Positions 22,746-33,505 of a stretch of DNA of 64,000 bases are shown here, in pieces. The stretch covers positions 364,748 to 428,747 of the forward strand of contig RDEW01000045.1 of the NCBI GenBank assembly GCA_011109175.1, written 5' to 3'. The notes beneath the pieces were generated by a model. The model was not told the DNA's origin, did no database searches, and saw only the letters and a list, made by a program, of their open reading frames with translations. Numbering within the stretch: the first letter of the stretch is position 1; every line of letters starts with the position of its first letter. Source of the DNA: Dicyema japonicum (Eukaryota; Dicyemida; Rhombozoa; Dicyemidae). Made by a program: the position numbers and the translations under genes.

Positions 22746-22749
22746 GTGG

Positions 22750-23260
22750 GGTCGAGCAAATCTTCTCATTGGACATGGCATCGGCTCAAAATGATTGTAG
22801 ATATTTCGATAGTGTATGGAATAGAGGGCAGCTTGGTAAACTAGCCTCCTTTAAGAGGTTCCGTTGTAATTCGATTAAGAAATTTTCAATGGGCTGGATT
22901 TTGTGTTCTGGTCTAATTAACTTTATTGCAGTCTCCTCGAGTGTGGATAGTTTCAATGAGGAGGATCGTGAAATCTGCATTGCCCATGAAGGATTTGCAT
23001 ACGTCATCGTGGGTCGGATAAATTGTTCATAAATCGTGGCAAGGTTACCAGTTTGGTCTCTAAGTGTTTTTGAGAGCACTTTTAAAATTCTAATTTTCTT
23101 CAGAGCAGAAGTTACTTTGTTTTCAACATGTCGGATAAAGGTGACTCCCTGACCAAAGGTGACTCCTAGAATTATCGGTGTTTTGTTATTAGGAATAGCC
23201 TGGTTCTTTATAAAGATTTTTGGTTCGAAAAAGTTTTTCTCATATGAATTATTATTAAAT
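22750..23260 (-). mobile_element. Jockey-like RT thumb fragment
   Basis: The minus strand reads TPIILGVTFGQGVTFIRHV, VTSALKKIRILKVLSKTL and IYEQFIRPTMTYANPSWAM, the LGV...H...K...Y..FIRP..TYA.P.W sequence that closes jockey-type reverse transcriptases. The catalytic part and endonuclease are absent. Confidence 0.85.
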
Positions 23261-23469
23261 TTAAGTTAAGGAACAATATTACAGACTCGAATCTAGAATC
23301 AAACCTCGAATTAAAATTGACTAGTTATGACCCAGACATCAGACAATTGTCGAAAGAAATGAGGAATTATATCTCTTATTAATTTCCTTACTAATCATTG
23401 GACTTTTGATTAGGATAACTGGTAAGCAAAAAAGGTGGCTCTTCAATTTTTCGTAATTTCCAAAAATGT

Positions 23470-23930
23470 CAATAAGTGGCCCTTCTCCAAAAGTATTTGC
23501 CGACCATTGGCCTAGACCATCCCTGCCACTTTCTATGCAAACCGCAAAACAGAAGAAAAATTATTATGACAACCAGTGAGTTGTCACGAATGCTATCATT
23601 CATCCCTTTCACCCCAAATGGCAGGAGTTGTCTGAAAAAGATACACGATTTTGTTTCTACGAGAAACATCAGAAGACTCGAAAATAATAAAATACTACAC
23701 TGGCCAATAGACCAATCAGAATCCTCTCTTCCGAGGGATATCTGAGTAGACCTGCCTCGTCTACGATGTGGGCATCACCCCTATTTACTACGCGTTGACA
23801 ACAAATCACCTATTTGAATGTCATGAATTAGCACTACGTTCGTCTACAATGCCGGGACTGACCGATCTATAAAAGCGACCAACATCTGCTGCGTCTAATT
23901 TAATAGCTGCTGGCCTCCAAACCATTGTAA
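23470..23930 (+). mobile_element. Jockey-like element C-terminal tail
   Basis: The plus strand reads KKIHDFVSTRNIRRLENNKI, and after a stop VDLPRLRCGHHPYLLRV. The L.RLRCGHHP.L block is the conserved tail that follows jockey RTs. A sister copy at 28340-28690 has the same order. Confidence 0.7.
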
Positions 23931-23954
23931 TAAAAAATATTAAATAAAATAATG

Positions 23955-26900
23955 TCATTCCTTAATTAATTTATTAGAAAGATGTTGTATAGCCGAGTTG
24001 AGGGAAGCGACATTAACCTTCATTTGTTTAATATCATTCCCAAGGTTGACAATCGTCTCATCCATTGAATTACTATTTGGCTGATTCCAATTGTTTAGGT
24101 TTGTTGACTTTATGTTTATATAAAATTTTCCATCTTCGTTTCTTAATTTTCGTTTTATTCTTTTTTTAAATAAATTCAAAAATTTGGACAAAAATAAAAC
24201 ATTTTCCATTTCAATCGCAAACTTTATTGCTCTCACCTACAGATAAGCAAATTCAGACCTTCCATCCAAGTCCTCGACTAAAGGCTGCGTAGGAATCGTT
24301 CATCATTGCGATGAGCATGTTTAGGAGAATTACTCCAGCAAAAATTATGAACGAAATGTAAGTTATCTTGACTAATACTCCCTTGTTGTTGCTCAACTGA
24401 TCTAATTCTGTCAATGAGAAAAAGTCCCCCATTCCAACCATCCACAAAAATGTCTGAAATATGGAATCAAACGAGTCCGGAGTTGAGACTGCGATTCCCA
24501 AGGATTCTCGAGTCAGAGCCCTGATTGTGAAAGAAAACCCAATGAGCACTGTAATAAACACAATGATGAATTTTGAAATATCGTGGACAATCATATGTTT
24601 CAACATCAAAGAGAAGTGGTGTATTGTCTGGAACCCCCGTGTAAAGTGAAGAGTATCCAACCAACCAAGAATCAATGTCAACGCCAAAAAATGAACTTGG
24701 AATTCGTTTTCTGTAAAATAAAGAGCAAACCAAATAAATGCAGTCGAGGACCACAAAATGGACGTGAAATAAGAAGAAACCAAGAATCCGACGAATCCAA
24801 TGGCTGCTGATGTTACAAGGCTTGAATATCTTCTTTTGAATATTTTTTTGGATGATCCTTCAGATTGTGTAATAACGAATGTGATGAATTTCATGACATT
24901 ATAAATCGAAATGAAAGAGGGCCACACAAGGAACACGGAAAACACTAATTTTGGGGGAGAAAACGAATTCGAACCAACAGGAAGGAGTTTGATCCCATAA
25001 TATCCGTAAAGGCTCATATGGAATACGTGGATCATCAACAGAAATATGTATAAAATCTGATAAGGACTCCAATAGTGCTTAGCCACTTGGTATATCGGCT
25101 GAATATTTAGGATTGTTGTGGCTACGTGCAAGTCATTCAGTCTTGTTATGTGGTATAGCAGGGATTTGCATTTCTTCGGTTTCTCGTCTTCCGGGTATGT
25201 TTTTGAACTTCCATGTTTCCGTATTGTGGTGTTGGGGGCTATGTTAGTAATATCATAGCTGATAAACTCGGAGTGGGTGAACTTGTTGACTCCTTCTAGA
25301 TTTAGGAACGCTTCTAGCATTCTCGAGGACCCCAAAGCCGCGGCATACACCAAGGGATTCATTTCATTTATATTCAAGGTCTCGTATATTAAAAACGACA
25401 GTGCTTCCTTCTTGTATACACTGTAAATTGGTAGAAACGAATCCGGTATTGACACGTGCTTGTATTGGCACCACCAATTCACAACGTTGGCCACAATTTG
25501 CTGGAACAAGAATGTAACATTCGATTCGCTCCCTTTATGAGACAAAAGTACCAATTCATGAAGGACTGTGTTTCCGCTCAAATCACGTGCTCCTAGATTA
25601 GCCCCGTTTCTTATCAGTTTGGTCATTTCCACGTGGTAGTTCTTCTCAGCAGCGATGTGAAGGAGGGATTTTCCTGTTTTATTTTGTAAATTCAAGTCAA
25701 GCTGAAAGTTGAAAGTATTAAGAATCTTATCGAATACGTTCAAATTTCCACATAAAAGAGCCACGTGGAGTTCGGTGTTCCCTGCCTTGTTTTGTTGGTT
25801 TATTTTGAGTAAATTGAAAAAGTTGAACAACTCTTCTCTTCCATTCTGTGCTATCAAGTGTAATATGGTATTTCCGTTGATGTCGGTCTCCTCTATGAGG
25901 GAGTAAGAGCTCATTTTGATTGACTGGTTCACCAGGGCCTCCAACAAACTGTAGCTCGTCTTCTTTGAAGAAAATGCGCAATGAAGGACGGTTTCTCCCT
26001 TTTTGTTTTTTATAGACAAATTTGCCTTCTTGAGGATCACCTCGGCTGCTTTGTTGGATCCAGAGACCAGTGCCAAATGAAGGGGAGTGTTCCCATCTGC
26101 ATTTTTGACGTCAATGTTATCAGAATCAATAAATTCCGACAAAATTTCTGCCTATCACTCAATCAATAAACTGCCTGATCAGCGAATGCAGCCACGTGGA
26201 TGAACGTATTTCCATGTGAGTCTCTTTCATTGAAATTCAACTTGCATTCAAATAGGAGTCTCAAATATTTAGTAGATCCTTTAGAAGAAGCCAAGTGAAT
26301 CGGGTAAGTTGCCCCAGAAAAGGTACCACTTATTCTTGCAGTTTGATGACCTTCTAATTGGAGGGCGTAGGATTTGAGAAGAATTAGAAGATATTTTTCG
26401 TTTTCTGATTCCATGGCGTAAGTCCAGGCGTCATATCCCCTTTTATTTCTGACTGAACTGTTGGCTCCAAGAGATATAAGACGGGTAAAGACGTTAATCT
26501 TTTCTTGCTGAATTGCTAGCAAAAGTGGAGTGTTTCCAAGTTCATCTTTGTCTTCAAGAAAGTTCCTGCACTCTAGGAGATACTCCAACAAATTTAGATG
26601 GCCAAAATATGCCGCCACATGGATTGGTTTCATTCCATATTTGATTTTCGTGTTCACATCAGCTCCGTTGTTGATCAGAATTTTCAAAATTTCTAAATTC
26701 CCAAGCGAAGTGGCCATCGTGATCGGAGTCTCCATTCCAAGTTTCCTCCGAGTTGACACTTTCGCTTTCCCTCTGTTGATTAAAAGTTTCACCATCTCCA
26801 CATACTGGTACCTCACAGCCCAATACAAAGCAGTCGATCCCTTATCATTTTCAACATCAACCAATGCTCTGTGCTTTATCAGAAACCTAAAGTCAACGGT

Positions 26901-27704
26901 AATCAAACTCGACAATGTTCAAGTGATTATTTCTCGAAGCAAACAGAATTGCAGTGTCACATTTATTGTTTGTAATGTTTAGGTTTACTTTGTGCTCATG
27001 TAAAAATCTCAAAAAGTCAAAATTTCCGAAAAAGCATGCCAAATGTATTGGCTTGAGACTTCGAGGGCGCTGTCCCTCAGATTCCATCAGCATTTCTTGG
27101 TCCATCAACTTTCCAACTTCAAAGCTGCTGAACTTTGAAATTAATAATCTGGCCATTTCGACGTCCCCCGAAATCGCAAACTGATGAAATGCGGTTCTCG
27201 ATGATTCCGCGTTTTCCAACTTACAGATGAGTCAATATCTTTACCAGGACAGTAAATTTTGCTTTAAGAAACTTCTTGTTACCCACATTAATCAAATATT
27301 GAGTCATTTCTCTCAAATCGTGTTTTACAGCCAAATGCAGCAAATTCTCATTGTTCGCGGATTTTATTTGATCCAAATTTCCTGAAGGGTTATTCTGTAG
27401 AAACTAGAATACTTTGATAAACTATGTGTCACCCTGTTGACGGTTTTTATTGAGTTTTCTTGATCACGTTTTCCGTAAAGTTCGAGTAATTCCGTGAAAA
27501 TTTGCTTAAATTGCGCGGAATCTGATTTTTCCGCAGTAAAACTTCTCCGAATGTCCTTAATAGATATTTCTTCGACTTCCTTTAGTAGATTAGAGTTTTG
27601 GTTCTTATTTGTACTCAAGAAAAATGGACCTGATTAATCTGTTTTTGGAGTTCCCTGATATCTCCGTCCACGTTGTAGTCGTTTCTGTGGAGGTCGAATT
27701 CCAT
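23955..27704 (-). CDS. TRPV-like ankyrin-repeat cation channel
   Basis: Seven exons: 27704-27630, 27603-27433, 27403-27245, 27219-26909, 26886-26172, 26151-24259 and 24236-23955. The six introns are 26, 29, 25, 22, 20 and 22 nt, all GT...AG, and the exons total 3606 nt, a multiple of three (1201 residues). The start is the ATG of MEFDLHRNDYN. A short helical N-terminus is followed by a long ankyrin array (for example DELGNTPLLLAIQ and NADGNTPLHLALVSG). Six transmembrane helices begin near SPYQILYIFLLMIHVF. The S4-S5 region has LDTLHFTRGFQTIHHF, the pore FLWMVGMGDF and S6 GVILLNMLIAMM. FTRGFQ, GMGD and LLNMLIA point to TRPV rather than TRPA, although the ankyrin part is longer than in usual TRPVs. 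The tail ends in a probable coiled coil (VNVASLNSAIQHLSNKL). Expected role: a cation channel in the plasma membrane. Confidence 0.9.
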
Positions 27705-27757
27705 TACCGGTTGTGTCTAATTACATTAATCCTGAATAACTGCATTTATTTCACGTA
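27656..27757. promoter_or_regulatory. First exon and likely promoter of the TRPV-like gene, duplicated at 22296
   Basis: The channel's start codon (27704, minus) and the ATG of a small plus-strand ORF (27767) lie about 60 bp apart, so this segment would serve as a divergent promoter if both are real. The same segment occurs at 22296-22390. Confidence 0.4.
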
Positions 27758-27766
27758 TTTGTAACC

Positions 27767-27880
27767 ATGGCAGGGAAAGTTCACAAATCAATTATTCTTA
27801 TATTTTTATTGATTATTACATCTGAATTTCTCACTGATAGTGCGGTAAAAAAATATTTATTTTTTGTCACTAAAATGTGA
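27767..27880 (+). CDS. Possible small secreted peptide
   Basis: A 37-codon ORF begins at an ATG in a strong context (AACCATGG). It has a signal-peptide-like start: MAGKVHKSIILIFLLIITSE, a basic end then a hydrophobic core. A GT at 27845 and a pyrimidine-rich AG at 27910 could mark a 66-nt intron, which would change the C-terminus, but all secure introns here are much shorter. No homologue is recognised. It may be chance. Confidence 0.25.
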   Translation: MAGKVHKSIILIFLLIITSEFLTDSAVKKYLFFVTKM

Positions 27881-28339
27881 CAGTCACTAACTCGACATTC
27901 TTTTTTTTAGATATTTTGTGCCATAATAGTACGTAACCACATCAATCAAAGGATACGTTAGGAACATCATTTTGGATGCCATGGGGTCTCTTGAGTTGGG
28001 TAGATTCTATGACGCCGAAATCATGACTTATGGTTTCGTTTATTATAATTTGAACCCCTATAATAAAGGAATTGTGTTATTTTCATTGATTTAAGCTTTG
28101 ATAGTTTAATTTGAATAACTTGGACATAATAAAATTAAAATTACTCTAACAGAGTGGCTGCTGCAGAGTACAGAATATTAAAAGCAATAGCAGGTTATGT
28201 TAGTATTACTCATAAATATAAATTTAAGTCAAAACATAATTTTACTGCAAAATGAAGAAAGTGCAAGGTACAATATCCATCATTTTACTATGAAGTAAGA
28301 CAAAGTCATAGTACATTAATAACACATATCTTTAACTTT
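27881..28339. other. No gene seen
   Basis: Unassigned AT-rich sequence between the small ORF and the jockey tail. Confidence 0.4.
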
Positions 28340-28690
28340 TCTTATTAATTTGGGTGTTTCTTGTATTAACAGACCCTGGACTGAAAGAATACTCGATTAT
28401 TTGTCCACGGGTGCCATACATACTCTCGAAGACAATAAAATAGTGGAACACAGAATTCATCAGATTAGACTTCAGAGCTGCTGCTCCCGAAGATCGTCAG
28501 GGTGGGACTCGCACACCTAAGATGTGGACATCATCCATCTCTGCCTGGATAAAAATTCAGGATCTCTTTGCTTGGACCACCACGACTAGATGTTAAAGTA
28601 GGAGATCTATGAAAGCGATCTGTCTAAGCGGCACGATAGCTCTTACAAAATATAGTTAGTTAAGTAATTCCGGCTTCACTAACTTGTAAG
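28340..28690 (+). mobile_element. Jockey-like element C-terminal tail
   Basis: The plus strand reads TERILDYLSTGAIHTLEDNK, then in another frame VRVGLAHLRCGHHPSLPG. The pair of blocks matches 23470-23930 (KKIHDFVSTRNIRRLENNK, VDLPRLRCGHHPYLL). Only the tail remains. The next 440 bases hold nothing recognisable. Confidence 0.65.
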
Positions 28691-29134
28691 AGACCAGCGG
28701 CTATTAACTAGGACTCAGCGAATGCCGGTCGATCCCATCTTCCAAAATACGAAGGGTAACTCTTGCTGTTATTATTTTTTAATTAACATTTTGTTATTTT
28801 TTAATGTACAAATAATTTTTTTATAACTTTTCAAAACAATAAGATCTTTCAAAGATGGCTTTTAACAATTCATTAAACTGAAAATTTTGGTAGGCGTTAT
28901 TGTATCCACTACTCAGGAAACTCCCATTCCCTTATTTGCATAAAAAGTGATCCCTTTTTTCCTATTCTAATGGAGGAGTTCCCATAATGGAGGAAATAGA
29001 TGGACGTGATGCTTGGGAGAGATAAATTTCACACTGACTGAGGTTATGTATATTCATAGTTATAAAAATTTTTTGGTAAAGACATTATAGCGATAAAAGA
29101 AGCTTCACTTGCGGTAATTTAATAATATTTATTT

Positions 29135-29260
29135 ATCAGGTTAATCGGACGGCTTGTGGGAAAATCTAGAATGACGCGATGGCTTTTCCAGAACATTGGG
29201 CTCGCGATCATGAGAGGTAACTCCAATGTCTGCAGTGTCAATGGAGACCTGTCATAACAA
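29135..29260 (+). mobile_element. GII C-terminal fragment
   Basis: One plus-strand frame reads LIGRLVGKSRMTRWLFQNIG and LAIMRGNSNV and then a stop. It parallels the end of the intact GII element (TEWLFQRISLAVVRGNSHS). It is a 5'-truncated insertion just upstream of the Dicer-like gene. Confidence 0.7.
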
Positions 29261-29369
29261 CTTTACTTTAAATTATCCGTAATAAATTGGATTTAATTTA
29301 TTTGTTTTCAAATATTTATTTAAAACAATTTAATTTAAAGTTTTGGAAAGTGCACATGTCAGAGTATTA

Positions 29370-32300
29370 CCTAATGCCTCCCCGTATTATGTACTTAATT
29401 TGCAATAAATGTAGGTTGAGTTTGCGAGAACAGTCTTAAACAACAACTCATTCGTTATTTATAGAGACCAAGACTCTATGATGAAAACCATAAAACTACT
29501 AATATCCCACCACAACCAAATTAGCGACAACGAACATTTTATTATCGCCACCGACGATAGTATATATTCATTTAATTTTCAGAAAATATTCAAAATAAAA
29601 TTAACAAAATACTATTTAATTATTATCCATACAATAAACAAAAATATTCTCTCAAAATAAACTACACCAAAATCACCGAATTATCCTACCCCCAGTCAAA
29701 TGCTTCCAGAATAATACTCCTTCAATATTCCTCAGATTTTATCTCTCTGTTGAAACCATTTGGGATTCCCATCACTATCTTCTGTCCCCTTTCAGAGGAC
29801 CCCGTTTTCCTTGATGATTTCAAAGTACTCTTTGACTGCCTGACTTTTCTCCACAGCCACGACTATTCTGTGAAATACTTATTGTTTCAGTCACAGGAGT
29901 GTGTTCCGAGTCATAATTATTTGGGTAGACCTTTTTGCTGATTCTCAGAACTGATCCAGGAGATGAAGGATACTGTTGAGTCTCTAGAAAATGCGTTCTC
30001 TGTGATTCGTCTGATATGTTCGCAAATACTATCCACTGCTTCTAATCTCGGGATATTCTCTGCTTATTTGGTCGCTAAAAACGTCTTAACGTCATACCAG
30101 AATGACTCAGTCAAGCAATCTCGTCCCCACAGTGAGGTTGAAACAACGTTTCTTAGTCTCTTGAGTTGCTTTACAATTCACTACCAAGAAATACGAGACA
30201 ACTTTAGAGTGAATTCCTCTCAAAATCTGTTAAATCTCACAACCAACAAGGTTTACTTAGTATTTATTAAGGTCACTGTTCTTGTTGACTATGTTAATGA
30301 TTCTCTGAAACAAAATCGTTCGTGGAGTGCTGTTATAATAACGTGGGCTGTCCATGATGCGTTTTCCCTATGTTGCATATTAGAAGAACTGTCATCCATT
30401 GATGAAAAATTTGCCAACTTTCGTCCAGTCATCTATCGTCACTCAGTTGAGATTTGAGGATATTATAGACTAAGGTGCCGATAAATTCAAAGAGATTCAA
30501 TTTGGTCTTTACTTCCTTTGATGATTACTGGAAAATGTCGGGTATGACTGATAACATCATATTCTTTGATTTTGACGAGGATTCTCTACCAAGATCTACG
30601 ATTGGAGTATTTATGTCTTTCAGTTTAGAACTGTAATATTCTGATTTTATGCTCACATTCCAATTTCACTCATTTGAAGCTCAGAATGGAAATATTTACT
30701 ACGATTGCAGCCATGTCAACTATACACGTTGATTCTCAGAATGAAGCGAAAAAGTGGGACTTTGAGGAACTGAAATTGGCGGAGATGGAAGATTCGAGAA
30801 AATTAGATCAGAGTGGTGATTCTCGGTTATGTCTGAGGAATTCAATTTACTATTTGAACCATTTCTATGATAATTATGATATCAAGGAAGATGGTGTTTT
30901 CTACGACACTTGCGTTAAACAGCAGGGATGTGAAGAATCACACAATTTGTGTTATTCCGTGGAAATATGCTTAAATTTGGGGATTTCATCGGATGAGACT
31001 ATCAAGGTCGTTGTTTACTGTAATCGAGTAGGGAGACGTGGCTGAGACTAAGAAACTGGCGGAAATGAATGCTGCCTTGAAGGCATGCGAACAATTGATT
31101 GAGTTTGGTACTCGCAATGTTTAGTTTAGGGATGATTGACTTTGACACGTTGTCTCCCGTCAATAGAGAGTTTCTTCTAGACCATTTGCCTTCAATACAT
31201 AACATTTCTCTTATAAATACTTACAGATCTGAGGTTCCCCCAACTAGTTACTTTGTTAGACATCGATCTGTTTGAGAAATGGGGATTTGGGAACTCAAAA
31301 ATCGTACTATTTGTACAAAATCAACGGACTTGGTGGAGAGCGACCCATGGGAATCCTTATTGTTGGCAAAATTCCGTTGGGTCTCCCGGAAATTGAATTG
31401 TACGACAAAACCGAAAAACTATTAATCAGTTTTACGGAAAAATCAGAAAATAACGTTTTCACGACTGATCAGCTAGATTTACTGAGATTCTTCCATTCAT
31501 ACATACTCACACAAGTGATCCACATCGACGACAGTTTACTTGAATTTGGGGAGACTGGGGAAACAGTAACTTCCTTATTTGTGGTCTTATCCGCCACTGG
31601 AAAAGAAATCGACTACGAATTCATGGAGGATGTGAAAAAGAGTTCAATCAGTGATATCCCCTTTACGTTGGAATCGTAAAATGTGTATTTACTGGTAGAT
31701 TTACGGACAGTAACCTCAACCAACTTGTTCTCTCAACTAACTATGGGAGAAAGCGGAGAAATTACTCAGTTTTAGGAATTTCTGAAAAAACTGGGGATTC
31801 TCTGACGGAGGACGGGGAATCTTTCACTGTGAGGTACCTGAAACGACATGGAATAGAATTACGGCATCCTCAACGAAGCCTCATAGATTGTGTCAAATTC
31901 GATGACAGAAAACTTTGTTTTTTAAGGCCTGAAAGTTGTGAATTCGTTATAACGTAGAAAATAGAGACGTTCATGTTTCCCACGTGGTTGCTGATCTTTG
32001 TTTTGTCCACCCACTTCCAAAGTCTATGTGGATACAGATTATGTATCTCCCTTCCATCTTCTTCCGTCTCTTGAACCTTTTGAAAACGAGTCAACTATAT
32101 TATTCGCTCAAAAGTCAGTTTGAGGAAGTACAAGGCACGGATTTCAAGTTTCCCTCAATTATTGACTTTAACGTTGCCCTCACACTCACCAAGTGTGAGG
32201 AGATGGTAAATCTCGAATGCTACGAATTCCTTGGTGACTCCATTCTAAATTATTTGGCCTCTTTGAAACTCTATAGTTTATTTCCTGCAGTGAGTGGTTC

Positions 32301-33141
32301 AACCCTTAAAGTTTTGCATCCCCATTATGTAAGAATATCCCTTACATTTAGACAAACAACTTTCTGTTGTGGAATTTTGGGAAGAAGCTGAATCTTCCAG
32401 CATATATTCAGTGTGTTAAGCTTGAAGTCGGTGGTTGGCTTCCTCCTTGCTATAAATTACGGGAGAATACGACCAAAATGAGATTAAGATACTATTTGGA
32501 CAGGGAGATCACCGACAAGTCAGTGGCTGATGTGGTGGAAGCAATCATCGGTGTTTTGTTTATTAAAGTTGTCCTTTTTTTACATTTCAGGGATCTGTTG
32601 AGGCTGGTACGTGGTTCTTCAACCTTATCGAAGTCAATAATATCTTTGAGACTCTGTACTTACCCACACATGAGCTTGTCTTGTCCTCTGAAAAAAATCA
32701 TTTTGATTGCTTCTACAGATTTAAGTGTGATTGGCTTGCTGAGTGTGTGTTTACTCATTCTTGTGTGCGTTATTCGATCCCTCGGTCAAGATTGAGCTTT
32801 GTTGGAGAATCTGTCATAAAGTGCCTTTTTTCTCTGCACTTGTTTGAAACTTATGAGAACATGACTCCTGGTTTGATTGGGTGAATATTTCAGAAAAGCT
32901 CACAAAGATGAGGGATTCGTTTGTCAGTAACGGATTCTACGTCAAATTTTGTGTCTTAAATGATTTTCAGAGATATTTGAAATGTTATAATTTGGATCAT
33001 TTGGAAGATGTTGACGGTGGTTTGGATTCAATGACTGATACTTTTTTGGCGTTTATAGGGGCTGTTTATTTTGATTGTGGAAGTGATCTGGAACTCGTTT
33101 GGGAGGTGGTATATGAAAATTATTACTTGAAAACTATGTAA
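29370..33141 (+). CDS. Dicer-like RNase III protein with degenerate helicase
   Basis: Exons from 29415 splice at 29560-29582, 29925-29948, 30446-30468, 30607-30628, 31007-31031, 31108-31129, 31234-31259, 31676-31698, 31935-31957, 32329-32351, 32568-32590 and 32871-32893 (22-26 nt each). The joined frame has about 1148 codons without a stop. Order: helicase relic (SFVIYRDQDSMMKT in the Walker A position; later NIIFFDFDEDSLPRST where Dicers have FD...QxxGRxR), dimerisation domain (AETKKLAEMNAALKACEQLI), platform/PAZ (IDYEFMEDVKKSS), LPSIFFRLLNLL, RNase IIIa (ECYEFLGDSILNY ... WLPPCY ... SVADVVEAIIG, acidic residues kept) and RNase IIIb (RSRLSFVGES ... TDTFLAFIGA). In IIIb the metal-site residues read S, E, D, L instead of E, D, D, E. 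No dsRNA-binding domain precedes the stop. The first exon and start are unresolved; an in-frame ATG is at 29478. Expected role: processing small RNAs. Confidence 0.85.
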
Positions 33142-33224
33142 TCGATTGATTGTAATATTAATTATTATATTTTCCATTTCTATAAAATATTTATTCTGTA
33201 GGTTGTCCACATAATTGTTTTACA

Positions 33225-33505
33225 CAAGGAAAACTACCACAAGGATTATCTGAAGCAGTAAGGGGTAGATAGGAAGCTCCAGGCTATCTACAGTCCACTG
33301 TATAAAAGCGGACCCTAGAGAGTCTGACACTGGAGTATAGGAGGCAGATCCCGGCGATGCCATATGGGCAGAGGGTTCAATTGGACAAGGTGCTCTCGGA
33401 GTTGTTTCAGCAACCAGAATCGAACCTGCCTCAGGAGGTTGACTAACAGGCAAGGAAGGTTGTTGATTATTAAATATTAACTTGTTATTGTTGGTTAAAT
33501 AAAGC
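33225..33505 (+). mobile_element. GI 3'-end fragment
   Basis: The plus strand matches the 3' end of the GI element at 15440-15660: GGGGTAGATAGGAAGCTCC, then a GTTTCAGCAACCAGAATCGA stretch encoding the C-terminus FQQPESNLP, then AGGTTGTTGATTATTAAATA and an AT-rich tail near 33505. It is a 5'-truncated insertion, as target-primed reverse transcription often leaves. It lies 84 bases after the Dicer-like stop codon. Confidence 0.85.

Noticed and set aside
24461-24810. Plus-strand and alternative minus-strand frames inside the channel gene
   Set aside because: They overlap the transmembrane exon of the TRPV-like gene in other frames and have no motif of their own.
30250-30275. Additional 21-nt in-frame intron in the Dicer-like gene (GTTTAC...TTAAG)
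   Set aside because: The frame is open with or without it, so the sequence alone cannot decide.
29370-33141. Reading the Dicer-like locus as a pseudogene because of its many short frames
   Set aside because: All frame changes are explained by GT...AG introns of 22-26 nt with correct phases, so decay is not needed to explain them.
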